Positions 1 to 8,555 of a stretch of 9,703 nucleotides of DNA are shown here, piece after piece. The DNA comes from Tannerella sp. GTDB lineage: Bacteria; Bacteroidota; Bacteroidia; Bacteroidales; Tannerellaceae. The notes below the pieces were generated by a model. It did no database searches. It was given only the letters and a program-made list of their open reading frames with translations, and was not told where the DNA came from. The first letter of the stretch is position 1. The number at the start of each line of letters is the position of its first letter. The position numbers were made by a program, and so were the translations under genes. The stretch covers positions 1 to 9,703 of the forward strand of contig JAITHS010000034.1 of the NCBI GenBank assembly GCA_031279875.1. Reading direction: 5' to 3'.

Positions 1-8
1 TATCTTTG
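1..8 (+). promoter_or_regulatory. Bacteroidetes -7 promoter box (TAnnTTTG) ahead of the operon
   Basis: The first eight bases, TATCTTTG, match the Bacteroidetes sigma-ABfr -7 consensus TAnnTTTG exactly. The box ends 26 bases before the ATG of the first gene, which would give a short leader of roughly 20 bases. The -33 element would lie outside the window, so only half of the promoter can be seen. No other such box was found in the short gaps between the genes up to 8555, so this is the best candidate promoter for the whole epimerase-to-SusD unit. Confidence 0.6.
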
Positions 9-34
9 CGGCTGTTTTTAAAACAATATGCAAC

Positions 35-1204
35 ATGGATAAAAATTTATCTGAACTGTACAGAACGGAATTGCTCGACAAAGTAGTGCCGTTCTGGTTA
101 GAAAAATCACAGGACAGGGAGTTCGGCGGATATTTCACATGCCTTACCCGTGAAGGCGAGGTGTATGATGCCGACAAGTTTATATGGCTGCAATGCCGTC
201 AGGTGTGGTGGTTTGCGTACATATATAATAATGTAGAGAAGCGTCGCGAATGGCTTGATTGTGCCGTTCACGGAGCAGAATTTTTGCGGCGCTACGGGCA
301 TGACGGGCAATACAACTGGTATTTCTCGCTCACACGCGAGGGCAACCCGCTTATAGCGCCCTACAACATCTTTTCTTATACTTTTGCGGCGATGGCGTTC
401 GGACAGTTGAGCCTTGCAACCGGCAACGACGAGTATGCCGATATTGCCCGCAAAACATATTCGATTATCTTACAGCGTTTTGATAATCCCAAATCGGTAT
501 GGAACAAAGCAATGCCGAGCGGACGGGCGCTCAAAAACTTCGGCTTGCCGATGATAATGTGTAACCTGACGCTCGAAATCGAACATCTGTTAGACGCCGA
601 GACGCTCAACGATACAATCGAAATGTGCCTTAATGAAGTTTTCAACGTCTTTTTGCGTCCCGAACTCGGAGGTATCATCGTTGAAAACGTCAATACCGAC
701 GGCACACTGTCGGATTCGTTTGAAGGGCGCGTCGTAAATCCGGGTCATGCTATCGAATCGATGTGGTTTGTGATGGATTTGGGCAGTCGCCTAAATCGCC
801 CCGAACTCATCACCAAAGCCGTCGAAACAGCCCTTACAATGGTTGATTACGGCTGGGACGAACTATACGGCGGTATATTTTACTTCAAAGACCGCTGCGG
901 ATTTCCGCCTCAACAGTTGGAATACGACCAGAAACTGTGGTGGGTGCATGTCGAAACGCTTATCAGCATGTTGAAAGGCTACGCTTTGACAGGCAATGAA
1001 GAGTGCCGCAAACGGTTTAAGCAGATACACGACTACACATGGTCGCATTTCAAAGACCCCGACTATCCCGAATGGTATGGTTATCTGAACCGTCGCGGAG
1101 AAGTACTGCTGCCGTTGAAAGGAGGTAAGTGGAAAGGCTGTTTCCATATCCCCAGAGCGCTTTATCAGTGCTGGAAAACGCTTGAAAAAATTGAACGATT
1201 TTAA
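35..1204 (+). CDS. N-acylglucosamine 2-epimerase (AGE/renin-binding-protein family)
   Basis: A cytoplasmic sugar 2-epimerase of 389 residues with no signal peptide, close to the usual AGE length of about 390-410, expected to form an (alpha/alpha)6 barrel. Visible family motifs are GGYFTCLTREG (31-41), the WLQCRQVWWF stretch with R55 (51-60), NPGHAIE with H238 (235-241), WWVHVE with H305 (302-307) and CFHIPRAL with H371 (369-376). In characterised AGE enzymes the two catalytic histidines lie in the regions of H238 and H371. The GGYFTCL and GRQVW-like N-terminal motifs resemble GlcNAc/ManNAc 2-epimerases more than cellobiose 2-epimerases, so interconversion of N-acetylglucosamine and N-acetylmannosamine is the favoured reaction. 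Mannose or another free sugar remains possible. The start at 35 is the first workable ATG; the ATG at 28 is out of frame and stops at once. The stop overlaps the next start by one base (TAATG), which suggests translational coupling. It is probably the first gene of the operon. Confidence 0.85.
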   Translation: MDKNLSELYRTELLDKVVPFWLEKSQDREFGGYFTCLTREGEVYDADKFIWLQCRQVWWFAYIYNNVEKRREWLDCAVHGAEFLRRYGHDGQYNWYFSLTREGNPLIAPYNIFSYTFAAMAFGQLSLATGNDEYADIARKTYSIILQRFDNPKSVWNKAMPSGRALKNFGLPMIMCNLTLEIEHLLDAETLNDTIEMCLNEVFNVFLRPELGGIIVENVNTDGTLSDSFEGRVVNPGHAIESMWFVMDLGSRLNRPELITKAVETALTMVDYGWDELYGGIFYFKDRCGFPPQQLEYDQKLWWVHVETLISMLKGYALTGNEECRKRFKQIHDYTWSHFKDPDYPEWYGYLNRRGEVLLPLKGGKWKGCFHIPRALYQCWKTLEKIERF

Positions 1205-2292
1205 TGAACATTATCATGCAACAAAGAAGAAAATTTTTAAAAAACATCACAACGGCGGCAGCAGTAACGGCATTTGCCCCGATAACGGGTTGTAAAACCG
1301 ACATCGCACCGGAATTATCTCCCGCAACACGCGATACGCTTATCGTTCCGCGCAACGCCGGACTTAAAATTACCGGTACGTTTATCGACGAAATATCTCA
1401 CGACATACCGCATCAAAACTGGGGTGAAGCCGAATGGGACGCCGATTTCGGTTATATGAAATCTATCGGCATCGACACCGTCATCATGATACGGTCGGGA
1501 TATCGACGCTTCATCACCTACCCGTCGGAATATCTTATCAACAAACGCAATTGCTATAAACCATCAGTTGACCTTGTTGATATGTTTCTACGCCTCGCAA
1601 CAAAACACGAAATCAAATTCCGCTTCGGCCTCTATGACTCCGGCGTTTACTGGGATACCGGCGACCTGACACGCGAAATTGAAGACAACAAATATGTTAT
1701 CGACGAAGTATGGAAAAAATACGGTCATCATAAAAGTTTCGCAGGGTGGTATATCAGTACCGAAATAAGCCGCCAAACCAAAGGCGCTATCAATGCGTTT
1801 CGAGACATGGGAAATCATTGCAAACAAGTGTCGGGAGGGCTGCCAACGCTCATTTCGCCGTGGATCGACGGCAAAAAGGCTGTCATGGCGTCGTCGGATA
1901 TGTTGTCGAAAAAAGACGCTGTCTCGGTTGAGCAACACGAACGCGAGTGGGACGAGATTTTCGCCGGTATCAGCGGTGCCGTTGACGCCTGCGCCTTTCA
2001 AGACGGACATATCGATTATGACGAGTTGGACGCTTTCTTTGCCGTCAACAAAAAAATCGCCGACAAATACGGCCTTCAATGCTGGACTAACGCCGAAACG
2101 TTCGACCGCGACATGCCAATCAAATTCCTGCCCATAAAATTCGACAAACTGCGTCTCAAACTCGAAGCCGCACGTCGCGCCGGTTACGACAAAGCCATAA
2201 CTTTCGAGTTCTCGCATTTCATGAGCCCTCAATCGGCATATCTTCAAGCCGGCGGGCTTTATAAACGTTACAAAGATTATTTTGAAATATGA
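1204..2292 (+). CDS. Tat-type lipoprotein with DUF4434-like TIM-barrel glycosidase domain
   Basis: A predicted exported glycoside-hydrolase-like protein of 362 residues. The N-terminus has a twin-arginine motif, QRRKFLK (7-13), a short alanine-rich hydrophobic stretch (18-26) and a lipobox ITGC with C30 as the lipidation site, so a Tat-exported lipoprotein is predicted. The mature part reads as eight beta strands of a TIM barrel: ITGTFIDE (56-63), DTVIMI (91-96), KFRFGLY (138-144), FAGWYISTE (179-187), TLISPW (215-220), AVDACAF (259-265), LQCWTNAETF (291-300) and AITFEFSHF (331-339). Opening with GTFIDE and closing with FEFSHFMSP is, from memory, typical of the DUF4434 family. E187 at the end of strand 4 and E298 at the end of strand 7 fit the acid/base and nucleophile positions of clan GH-A glycosidases; E335 on strand 8 is an alternative. 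The substrate is unknown. An ATG at 1216 would still keep the Tat motif. The gene overlaps the next by four bases (ATGA). Confidence 0.7.
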   Translation: MNIIMQQRRKFLKNITTAAAVTAFAPITGCKTDIAPELSPATRDTLIVPRNAGLKITGTFIDEISHDIPHQNWGEAEWDADFGYMKSIGIDTVIMIRSGYRRFITYPSEYLINKRNCYKPSVDLVDMFLRLATKHEIKFRFGLYDSGVYWDTGDLTREIEDNKYVIDEVWKKYGHHKSFAGWYISTEISRQTKGAINAFRDMGNHCKQVSGGLPTLISPWIDGKKAVMASSDMLSKKDAVSVEQHEREWDEIFAGISGAVDACAFQDGHIDYDELDAFFAVNKKIADKYGLQCWTNAETFDRDMPIKFLPIKFDKLRLKLEAARRAGYDKAITFEFSHFMSPQSAYLQAGGLYKRYKDYFEI

Positions 2293-3674
2293 AATCAACG
2301 GTATATATCATCTTTCTTTCGGTCATCGCCGCTTTGGGCGGTTTCCTTTTCGGATACGACACTGCCGTCATATCAGGCACAATATCAAGCGTTAAAGAGC
2401 AGTTCTCGCTCGACGATATTGCGACGGGATGGTACGTAGGATGCGCTCTCGTCGGGTCGATTGGCGGTGTAGCGGTAGCAGGACGGTTATCCGACCGGTT
2501 CGGTCGCCGTCCGGTGCTTTTCCTCGCAGCCATACTATTCACCGTTTCGGCGGCAGGATGTATGATTGCCGACGACGTGCCGCAATTGGTCGTTTATCGC
2601 ATCATCGGCGGCGTCGGCATCGGTGTAGCGTCTATCATCTCGCCGCTCTACATCTCCGAAATAGCCGTCGCCAAACATCGCGGACGATTTGTTACTCTCT
2701 ACCAACTCGCTATTACGGTCGGAATATTGGCGTCTTATTTTGTTAATGCCGACTTGATGCGATATTCGCAGTCGGACGTCAATTTCGGTAGCGGTATGAT
2801 GCAAAAAATTTTTGTTGACGAATCTTGGCGTGCTATGCTTGGAGCGGAAACGGTTCCGGCATTGCTGTTCCTTATTTTGCTGATTTTTATCCCCGAAAGC
2901 CCGCGCTGGCAGATTGTCAATAATCGCGAAAAACGTGCTTTGAGCGTCATGCAACGCCTTTATGACGCCACCGAAGCCGCCGCACGTACAGACGAAATTA
3001 AAAGCCTGCTGCAATCCGACAACAAATCATCGTGGCGTTTGTTGATGCGTCCGGGCTTCCGTAAGGCGCTGTTTATCGGCGTCGCTCTCGCTATGCTCGG
3101 ACAGTTTATGGGTGTCAATGCGGTGCTGTATTACGGTCCGGTATTTTTTCGGGAAGCAGGACTGGCAAAAGACGGCGCACTTGATTTTCAGATAGTTATA
3201 GGTATTGTTAATGTGTTGACAACTATTCTCGGATTATATCTCATTGACCGCATAGGACGTAAACGGCTTGTTTATTTCGGAGTATCGGGAATGCTTGTTA
3301 CGCTGCTTCTCATCAGCCTGTATTTTGCGGGCGGCATGGGGGCTTCACCTTATATGTTGCTGATACTCATTGTGTTATATATATTTTTCTGTGCCATTTC
3401 AATATGTACGGTAATATTTGTACTGCTTTCGGAGATGTATCCCGCCAAAATACGCGGCGCAGCTATGTCGATAGCAGGTTTTTCGCTCTGGATAGGTACT
3501 TATCTGATAGGGCAACTGACACCATGGCTCAACTCACATCTCGAACCGTCAGGTGTTTTCCTTCTATTCGCTGCCGCCTGCCTGCCATATATGCTGATAA
3601 CGTGGAAGTTACTCCCCGAAACTACCGGCCGCTCGTTAGAAGAAATCGAAAGAGAATTAAAAATTAAAAATTAA
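2289..3674 (+). CDS. MFS sugar porter (sugar:H+ symporter, XylE-like)
   Basis: An inner-membrane sugar transporter of 461 residues with about twelve membrane segments, in the sugar porter family of the major facilitator superfamily. Signature motifs are all present: GGFLFGYDTAVISG with D23 in helix 1 (17-30), DRFGRR (69-74), the R-x-G-R motif after helix 4 (131-133), PESPRW (202-207), GQFMGVNAVLYYGP (271-284), the helix 8/9 loop DRIGRKR (320-326), SEMYPAKIRG (381-390) and PETTGRSLEEIE (443-454). D23 corresponds to the protonatable Asp27 of XylE, so proton symport is likely. Compared with XylE from memory, some sugar-contacting positions are kept (Q139, Q272, N277, W401) and others differ (G271 for a Gln, F377 for a Trp, L400 for a Gln), so the substrate is probably not xylose. 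It presumably imports the mono- or disaccharide released by the upstream lipoprotein. The last codons and the stop lie inside a 7-bp AT-rich repeat. Confidence 0.88.
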   Translation: MKSTVYIIFLSVIAALGGFLFGYDTAVISGTISSVKEQFSLDDIATGWYVGCALVGSIGGVAVAGRLSDRFGRRPVLFLAAILFTVSAAGCMIADDVPQLVVYRIIGGVGIGVASIISPLYISEIAVAKHRGRFVTLYQLAITVGILASYFVNADLMRYSQSDVNFGSGMMQKIFVDESWRAMLGAETVPALLFLILLIFIPESPRWQIVNNREKRALSVMQRLYDATEAAARTDEIKSLLQSDNKSSWRLLMRPGFRKALFIGVALAMLGQFMGVNAVLYYGPVFFREAGLAKDGALDFQIVIGIVNVLTTILGLYLIDRIGRKRLVYFGVSGMLVTLLLISLYFAGGMGASPYMLLILIVLYIFFCAISICTVIFVLLSEMYPAKIRGAAMSIAGFSLWIGTYLIGQLTPWLNSHLEPSGVFLLFAAACLPYMLITWKLLPETTGRSLEEIERELKIKN

Positions 3675-3689
3675 GAATTAAGAATTTAT
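3655..3689 (+). repeat. 7-bp AT-rich tandem repeat (AATTAAR) at the porter/SusC junction
   Basis: Units of seven bases run without interruption: AATTAAA at 3655 and 3662, AATTAAG at 3669 and 3676, then a degenerate AATTTAT at 3683. The repeat supplies the last porter codons, its TAA stop at 3672-3674, the 13-base gap and the first two bases of the SusC start codon. It may serve as the AT-rich, Shine-Dalgarno-free leader for SusC. Confidence 0.8.
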
Positions 3690-6600
3690 GAACATGTTAC
3701 ACAAAACTAACAATTTGATTAAACGCGACATATCGCGTTTCTATGTAGCGTTTCTGTGCCTTTTTAGCATTCTGACTTCTCAGAATGCATTAGCGCAAAA
3801 CGCAGGAAAACTGCTCGGCACTGTTACCGACAATACCGGCGAACCTATTGCCGGCGTTAACATTGTCATCACCGAAACAGGTGTTGGTACCATTACCGAC
3901 GCCGATGGACGGTTCTCTCTACCAAAGCCTACAGTAAAAGCCTCATTATCAGTATCTTATATAGGATACATAACGCAGACCGTTCCTGTCGGCAGTCAAA
4001 CCGTATTTAACATAATCCTTCTCGACGATACACAAAATCTGGAAGAAGTAGTAGTTGTAGGATACGGTACGCAGAAGAAAATTAACCTCACGGGCGCTGT
4101 GCAGAACGTTTCCGGCGCCGAGATAACGCGCCGCAATACGTCGAATACTTCCGTCGCGTTGCAAGGATTGGTACCGGGCATGTCGGTCGTACAGTCGTCG
4201 GGGCAACCCGGAGCAGACGGCGCCGGTATCGTTATCAGAGGTAACGGCTCGCTTAACTCGTCGTTAAGTCCGCTTATTCTCATCGACGGCGTGCAAGGCG
4301 ATATCAACAACATCGACCTCAACTCCATCGAATCAATATCCGTACTGAAAGACGCTGCTTCGGCTTCAATCTACGGTTCAAGGGCGTCAAACGGCGTTAT
4401 CCTCATCACCACAAAACGTGCCAAAGAAGAAGGCATCAAGATTTCCTACAACGGATATGCGGGCTATAACACTCCTACCGAACTGCCCGAACCGGTTGAC
4501 GCTATCGGTTACATGGAAGCAATTAACATTGCACGTAACAATGCAGGTCTTGATCCGCAATACTCGCAAGACCTTATCAATCAGTATAAAACGCAAGGCG
4601 CCGACCAATTCGACAGATATGACACCAACTGGCGCGACGAAATTCTCAAAAAGAATGCTTTTATGCACAATCATTCCGTCAGTATCAGTGGCGGCGGCAA
4701 AAATATCAATTATTATGCCAACGCCGGATATTATTATCAGGACGGACAGATACCCAACAATAACTACTCGCGTATGATATTGAGGGTCAATACCGACACC
4801 AAACTGACATCGTGGCTAAAACTCGGTCTCGACCTCAATATCCGTCAGTCGGAAGCCAACCGTCCGAGCATCGAAGACCCCTCTACTATCATCAACAAAG
4901 CGATAACGTTTGCACCTGTTTTTTCGGGCATCAACAGCGACGGAACATGGGGATTCGGACAAAACGGCGACAATCCTATCGCTACGTCTAAGGTTGGCGG
5001 CGTTCACAACGGCGTAACGCCCGAACTCGGCGTAAAAGGAACGTTACAACTTAATCCTTTCAAAGGTTTTGATGCTCTGGTAAGTTACAGCAGCCGCAGA
5101 GTAGAATACAAATACGATTATTTCAACATCCCTTACGACACTTACGAAGCCGGCGTTTTCCGCACCACATATCCTACTTCCGGCAATCACAAGACCGAAG
5201 GCTGGCAGCAGTCGATTTATAACCAGTTTAATGCACAGGCTTCTTACGAAAAAGAAGTCGGACAGCATTATTTCAAACTTCTCGGTGGTATGCAGACGGA
5301 AGAAATCAAAAATCACTCTTTTGATGCTTCACGCAAAGGATATAACTATCCGGGTTTTAACGAGATAGGACACGGCGACCCGCTGACGGCTACCAACGGC
5401 GGCGGACGCTCGGAGTTTGCTATGCTATCTTATTTCGGACGTATCAACTACTCGTTTGCTAATCGCTATCTGATTGAATTGGACGGTCGTTCCGACGCTT
5501 CTTCACGATTTACCAAAAACAACCGGCAAGGCTTCTTTCCGTCGGTATCGGCGGCTTGGAGAGTGTCCGAAGAAGCGTTTTTTGAGCCTGCAAAAGATTT
5601 TATCAACAATTTGAAATTTCGCTTTTCTTACGGTACGCTCGGTAATCAGGATATTTCGGGATATTATCCCTACGCCGCTACTCTGTCGTCGGGATACGGT
5701 TATCGTTTTAACGGCGTACTCAGCTCCGGCGTTACCCAAACGGCAATGTCTAACGCGCTGATTTCGTGGGAAAAATCAACGCAAACAAACTATGCCGTAG
5801 AGTTTGATATTATCAAATCTCGTCTCGGCGTTTCGTTCGATTATTATATCCGTAATATCGACGACATGCTTCAACAATTGCCGATTCCTTCTTATGTAGG
5901 TCTTGGTTCGTCATGGGAAAATGCCGGTTCGATGAACAACAAAGGCTGGGATCTCTCGCTCTCATGGCGCGACAAAGTCGGAAATCTCAGCTATTATGCC
6001 AAATTCAATTTCTTTGACGTTAAAAACGAGGTAACAAATCTTTACGGTAAAGAGTATGTCGGTTCAACGACTACAACTCGCGAAGGCTCTCCTATGTGGT
6101 CTTGGTTCGGATATGTCGCCGACGGGCTGTATCAGGAACAGTCCGAAATCGACAACTCGCCCGTCTATGGCAACAACAAGGAGAATATCCATCCGGGATA
6201 CGTGCGTTATAAGGACGTCAGCGGTCCCGACGGCGTGCCGGATAACATTATTGATGATAATGACCGCCAAATTATCGGCGACCCGTTTCCCCGCTATCAG
6301 TACTCGTTATCGCTCGGAGGGCAATATAAGGGCTTTGATGCTTCACTGTTTATTCAGGGCATAGGTAAAAAAGACATCATGCTGACAGGTTACGGCGCAC
6401 GTCCGTTTCATGTCGGTCGCACGGTGTTCAAATACCAACTCGACGCATGGTCAACGGATAATCGCAACGCAGAATACCCTATCCTGCTTATCGAAGGACA
6501 GGATGGCACTAACCCTAACAACATTCCGTCGTCGTTCTGGATAAAAAGCGGTGCTTATCTGCGCCTCAAAAATGTCGTTCTCGGCTATACGCTGCCTAAA

Positions 6601-6771
6601 AGCCTGTTAGTCCCCGTCAAAATCGGCAGTGTACGTATTTATGCGAGCGGACAGAACCTCTTTACGCGCTCTGACGCCTACGAAGGTTATGACCCTGAAA
6701 ACAGCGTCAGCGGAGGCAGTTTCTATCCCGTAATGCGGACTTTTACTATTGGATTGGATATTAACTTCTAA
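3688..6771 (+). CDS. SusC-like TonB-dependent outer-membrane transporter
   Basis: A TonB-dependent outer-membrane importer of 1027 residues, typical for SusC/RagA proteins, which form a pore capped by the partner SusD lipoprotein. A signal peptide ends near ALAQ (34-37). It is followed by a CarboxypepD-regulatory-like domain (about 41-112, with GKLLGTVTD and GVGTITDADGRFSLP), the TonB box region EEVVVVGYGTQKK (119-131), the plug domain (about 135-245, with GLVPGMSVVQSSGQPG, IVIRGNGSLN, PLILIDGV, SIESISVLKDAASASIYG and SNGVILITTK) and then the 22-strand barrel, ending in TFTIGLDINF with the terminal aromatic residue usual for outer-membrane barrels. There is no N-terminal STN (secretin/TonB signalling) domain, so this transporter is not expected to signal to an anti-sigma factor. 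The in-frame ATG at 3694 is an alternative start. SusD follows after 14 bases. The ligand cannot be named from sequence. Confidence 0.95.
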   Translation: MNMLHKTNNLIKRDISRFYVAFLCLFSILTSQNALAQNAGKLLGTVTDNTGEPIAGVNIVITETGVGTITDADGRFSLPKPTVKASLSVSYIGYITQTVPVGSQTVFNIILLDDTQNLEEVVVVGYGTQKKINLTGAVQNVSGAEITRRNTSNTSVALQGLVPGMSVVQSSGQPGADGAGIVIRGNGSLNSSLSPLILIDGVQGDINNIDLNSIESISVLKDAASASIYGSRASNGVILITTKRAKEEGIKISYNGYAGYNTPTELPEPVDAIGYMEAINIARNNAGLDPQYSQDLINQYKTQGADQFDRYDTNWRDEILKKNAFMHNHSVSISGGGKNINYYANAGYYYQDGQIPNNNYSRMILRVNTDTKLTSWLKLGLDLNIRQSEANRPSIEDPSTIINKAITFAPVFSGINSDGTWGFGQNGDNPIATSKVGGVHNGVTPELGVKGTLQLNPFKGFDALVSYSSRRVEYKYDYFNIPYDTYEAGVFRTTYPTSGNHKTEGWQQSIYNQFNAQASYEKEVGQHYFKLLGGMQTEEIKNHSFDASRKGYNYPGFNEIGHGDPLTATNGGGRSEFAMLSYFGRINYSFANRYLIELDGRSDASSRFTKNNRQGFFPSVSAAWRVSEEAFFEPAKDFINNLKFRFSYGTLGNQDISGYYPYAATLSSGYGYRFNGVLSSGVTQTAMSNALISWEKSTQTNYAVEFDIIKSRLGVSFDYYIRNIDDMLQQLPIPSYVGLGSSWENAGSMNNKGWDLSLSWRDKVGNLSYYAKFNFFDVKNEVTNLYGKEYVGSTTTTREGSPMWSWFGYVADGLYQEQSEIDNSPVYGNNKENIHPGYVRYKDVSGPDGVPDNIIDDNDRQIIGDPFPRYQYSLSLGGQYKGFDASLFIQGIGKKDIMLTGYGARPFHVGRTVFKYQLDAWSTDNRNAEYPILLIEGQDGTNPNNIPSSFWIKSGAYLRLKNVVLGYTLPKSLLVPVKIGSVRIYASGQNLFTRSDAYEGYDPENSVSGGSFYPVMRTFTIGLDINF

Positions 6772-6785
6772 ATAATTGATTGATT

Positions 6786-8555
6786 ATGAAAAATTTAAGA
6801 TATTTATTTTTTGTCGCAGCAGCGCTTGTGTGCGTTTCTTGCTCCGATTTTCTTGACCGAGAACCTACTTCTTACGCATCAGCCGGCTTCTACAAATCGG
6901 AAGAAGCTATCAAAGACGGCAATGCAGGCGTCTATAACGGTATTTATATGGACGGTCTCGGCGGCTTCGGATATAATTTACCTTATACAACGTTTTTCGA
7001 CCATTTTACCGGATTAGCAGGCGAAAGAACGCAAAATACTACTATCGGCGCCGGTAGCGGTCTTAACCCCGATAACGCAGCCGTTTTAAGTCTATGGAAC
7101 AGCCTCTACTCTACTGTGGCTCGCGCTAACGGCGTTATCGACGGCTCTAAAAATTATCTCGACGGTCTTAGCGATAAGGCTAAACAGTATGTAGCCGAAG
7201 TTAAAGTTCTTCGCGATTATGCTTATTATATGCTTATTGCGCTGTACGGTAATATACCGTTTTTTACCGCGCCTGTTACCGTCGATGAGTATGATGTGGA
7301 ACGTACCGACAGGGCAGCGGTTCTCGATTTTATACTGCAAGACCTCGAAGAAGCGGCTGCTTTACTGCCATGGCGGGCTACCGACCTCGGACGTGTCGAT
7401 AAGGCTTTCGCTCTCGGTCTTAAAGCACGCGCAGCTCTGCTCGGCGGTAGCCTTAACTATGCCGGTAAAGGCGCCGACTATTTCCGTATCGCCGCAGCTG
7501 CCGCCAAAGAAGTGATCGGTCAACGCGCTCTGGCAACTAATTTCGACGACCTCTTTACTCTTAACGGACAGGCGAAAGATGATGTTAAAAACGAAACTGT
7601 TTTTGCTTTTATGTACTCTAAACAGGGTACTATCAAAACGCATGTCATTGCTTTCGGACAAGTGTCGCGTAATACGGGACAAACGGGAAGACATCCGCTA
7701 ATGCTGCTCGCCGATACTTACGAGTGTATCGACGGTAAACGTATCGACGAATCGCCTCTCTATGACCCTAAACATCCGCAACGTAACCGCGACCCGCGCT
7801 TCAATGCTACTCTCTGGATGCACGGCGATACCGTTACCGTCAACAACGGTACTCTCGTTACGCAGGTTCTTGAGGCTTACAATGCCGAAACGTATTTCCG
7901 TAATAATGCTACCGGCGTATGGGAACTCAGAAACAATGCCGACATCAACAGCGGCGCGGCATGGGCAAGTTTCTGTAACGCCGGCTCAGGATATCTCTGG
8001 GCTAAATACAGCAAGGAAACATCTGAAAATATCTCTTCCCAGAGCTGTAACGTACCCGTGATGCGCTATGCCGAAGTGCTGCTGACTTACGCCGAAGCTA
8101 AAATTGAACTCAACGAACTCGACCAGTCGGTCTATGACGCTATCAATGCCGTCCGTAACCGCTCTCACATGCCGTCAGTATCCGACGATAGAAAAGGTAA
8201 TCAGCAAAAAATGAGGCAGTTAGTGCGTCGCGAACGCAAGGTAGAACTCGCTCTCGAAGGATTGCATCTTATCGATATGCGCCGATGGGGTATCGGAGAC
8301 CTCGAAAACGGAGCGCCAAGTTACGGATTGCCGACTGATGACGTGCGTTACGAAGGTATGAGCGATAATGATATTCCCAATTTCAAGAAATCAGACCGCC
8401 ATGACCTCAACGACATCGCTTCCTATGACGCCTACAAACACAAACTCAAACTTCGCGACGAAAACCGTACATGGAACAAGAAATACGAACTATGGCCTGT
8501 TCCGCAATTAGCCAAAGACCGCAGCCCCAAACTCGGTCAGAACGAAGGGTATTGA
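6786..8555 (+). CDS. SusD-like surface glycan-binding lipoprotein
   Basis: The lid subunit of the SusC/SusD importer, a surface lipoprotein that binds the glycan. I place the start at the ATG at 6786 (589 residues). A TTG at 6780 would add two residues but is less likely, and the ATG gives a compact signal sequence ending in CVSC, with C19 as the lipidated cysteine followed by SDFLD, as is common in SusD proteins. The N-terminal SusD-like domain with TPR helices includes NSLYSTVARANGVIDG (105-120) and LRDYAYYMLIALYGNIPFF (142-160). The C-terminal SusD/RagB domain includes MRYAEVLLTYAEAK (426-439), RRERKVELALEGLHLIDMRRW (481-501) and the closing ELWPVPQ with a LGQNEGY end. C16 is a second cysteine in the signal and could in principle be the processed one. 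The gene is the last of the operon and is followed directly by a hairpin terminator whose repeat begins at the last base of its stop codon. Confidence 0.95.
   Translation: MKNLRYLFFVAAALVCVSCSDFLDREPTSYASAGFYKSEEAIKDGNAGVYNGIYMDGLGGFGYNLPYTTFFDHFTGLAGERTQNTTIGAGSGLNPDNAAVLSLWNSLYSTVARANGVIDGSKNYLDGLSDKAKQYVAEVKVLRDYAYYMLIALYGNIPFFTAPVTVDEYDVERTDRAAVLDFILQDLEEAAALLPWRATDLGRVDKAFALGLKARAALLGGSLNYAGKGADYFRIAAAAAKEVIGQRALATNFDDLFTLNGQAKDDVKNETVFAFMYSKQGTIKTHVIAFGQVSRNTGQTGRHPLMLLADTYECIDGKRIDESPLYDPKHPQRNRDPRFNATLWMHGDTVTVNNGTLVTQVLEAYNAETYFRNNATGVWELRNNADINSGAAWASFCNAGSGYLWAKYSKETSENISSQSCNVPVMRYAEVLLTYAEAKIELNELDQSVYDAINAVRNRSHMPSVSDDRKGNQQKMRQLVRRERKVELALEGLHLIDMRRWGIGDLENGAPSYGLPTDDVRYEGMSDNDIPNFKKSDRHDLNDIASYDAYKHKLKLRDENRTWNKKYELWPVPQLAKDRSPKLGQNEGY

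Noticed and set aside
35..1204. Reading the first gene as a cellobiose 2-epimerase
   Set aside because: The N-terminal motifs (GGYFTCL and the RQVWWF stretch) fit the GlcNAc 2-epimerase branch better, although the two families are related and only an assay would settle it.
1588..2298. Open frame of 236 codons on the - strand opposite the DUF4434-like gene
   Set aside because: It shows no recognisable domain and lies wholly antisense to a gene with a clear signal sequence and barrel strands in a tightly overlapping operon.
6780..6785. TTG at 6780 as the SusD start
   Set aside because: An ATG follows six bases later in the same frame and gives a normal lipoprotein signal, so the TTG start adds only two residues with no support.
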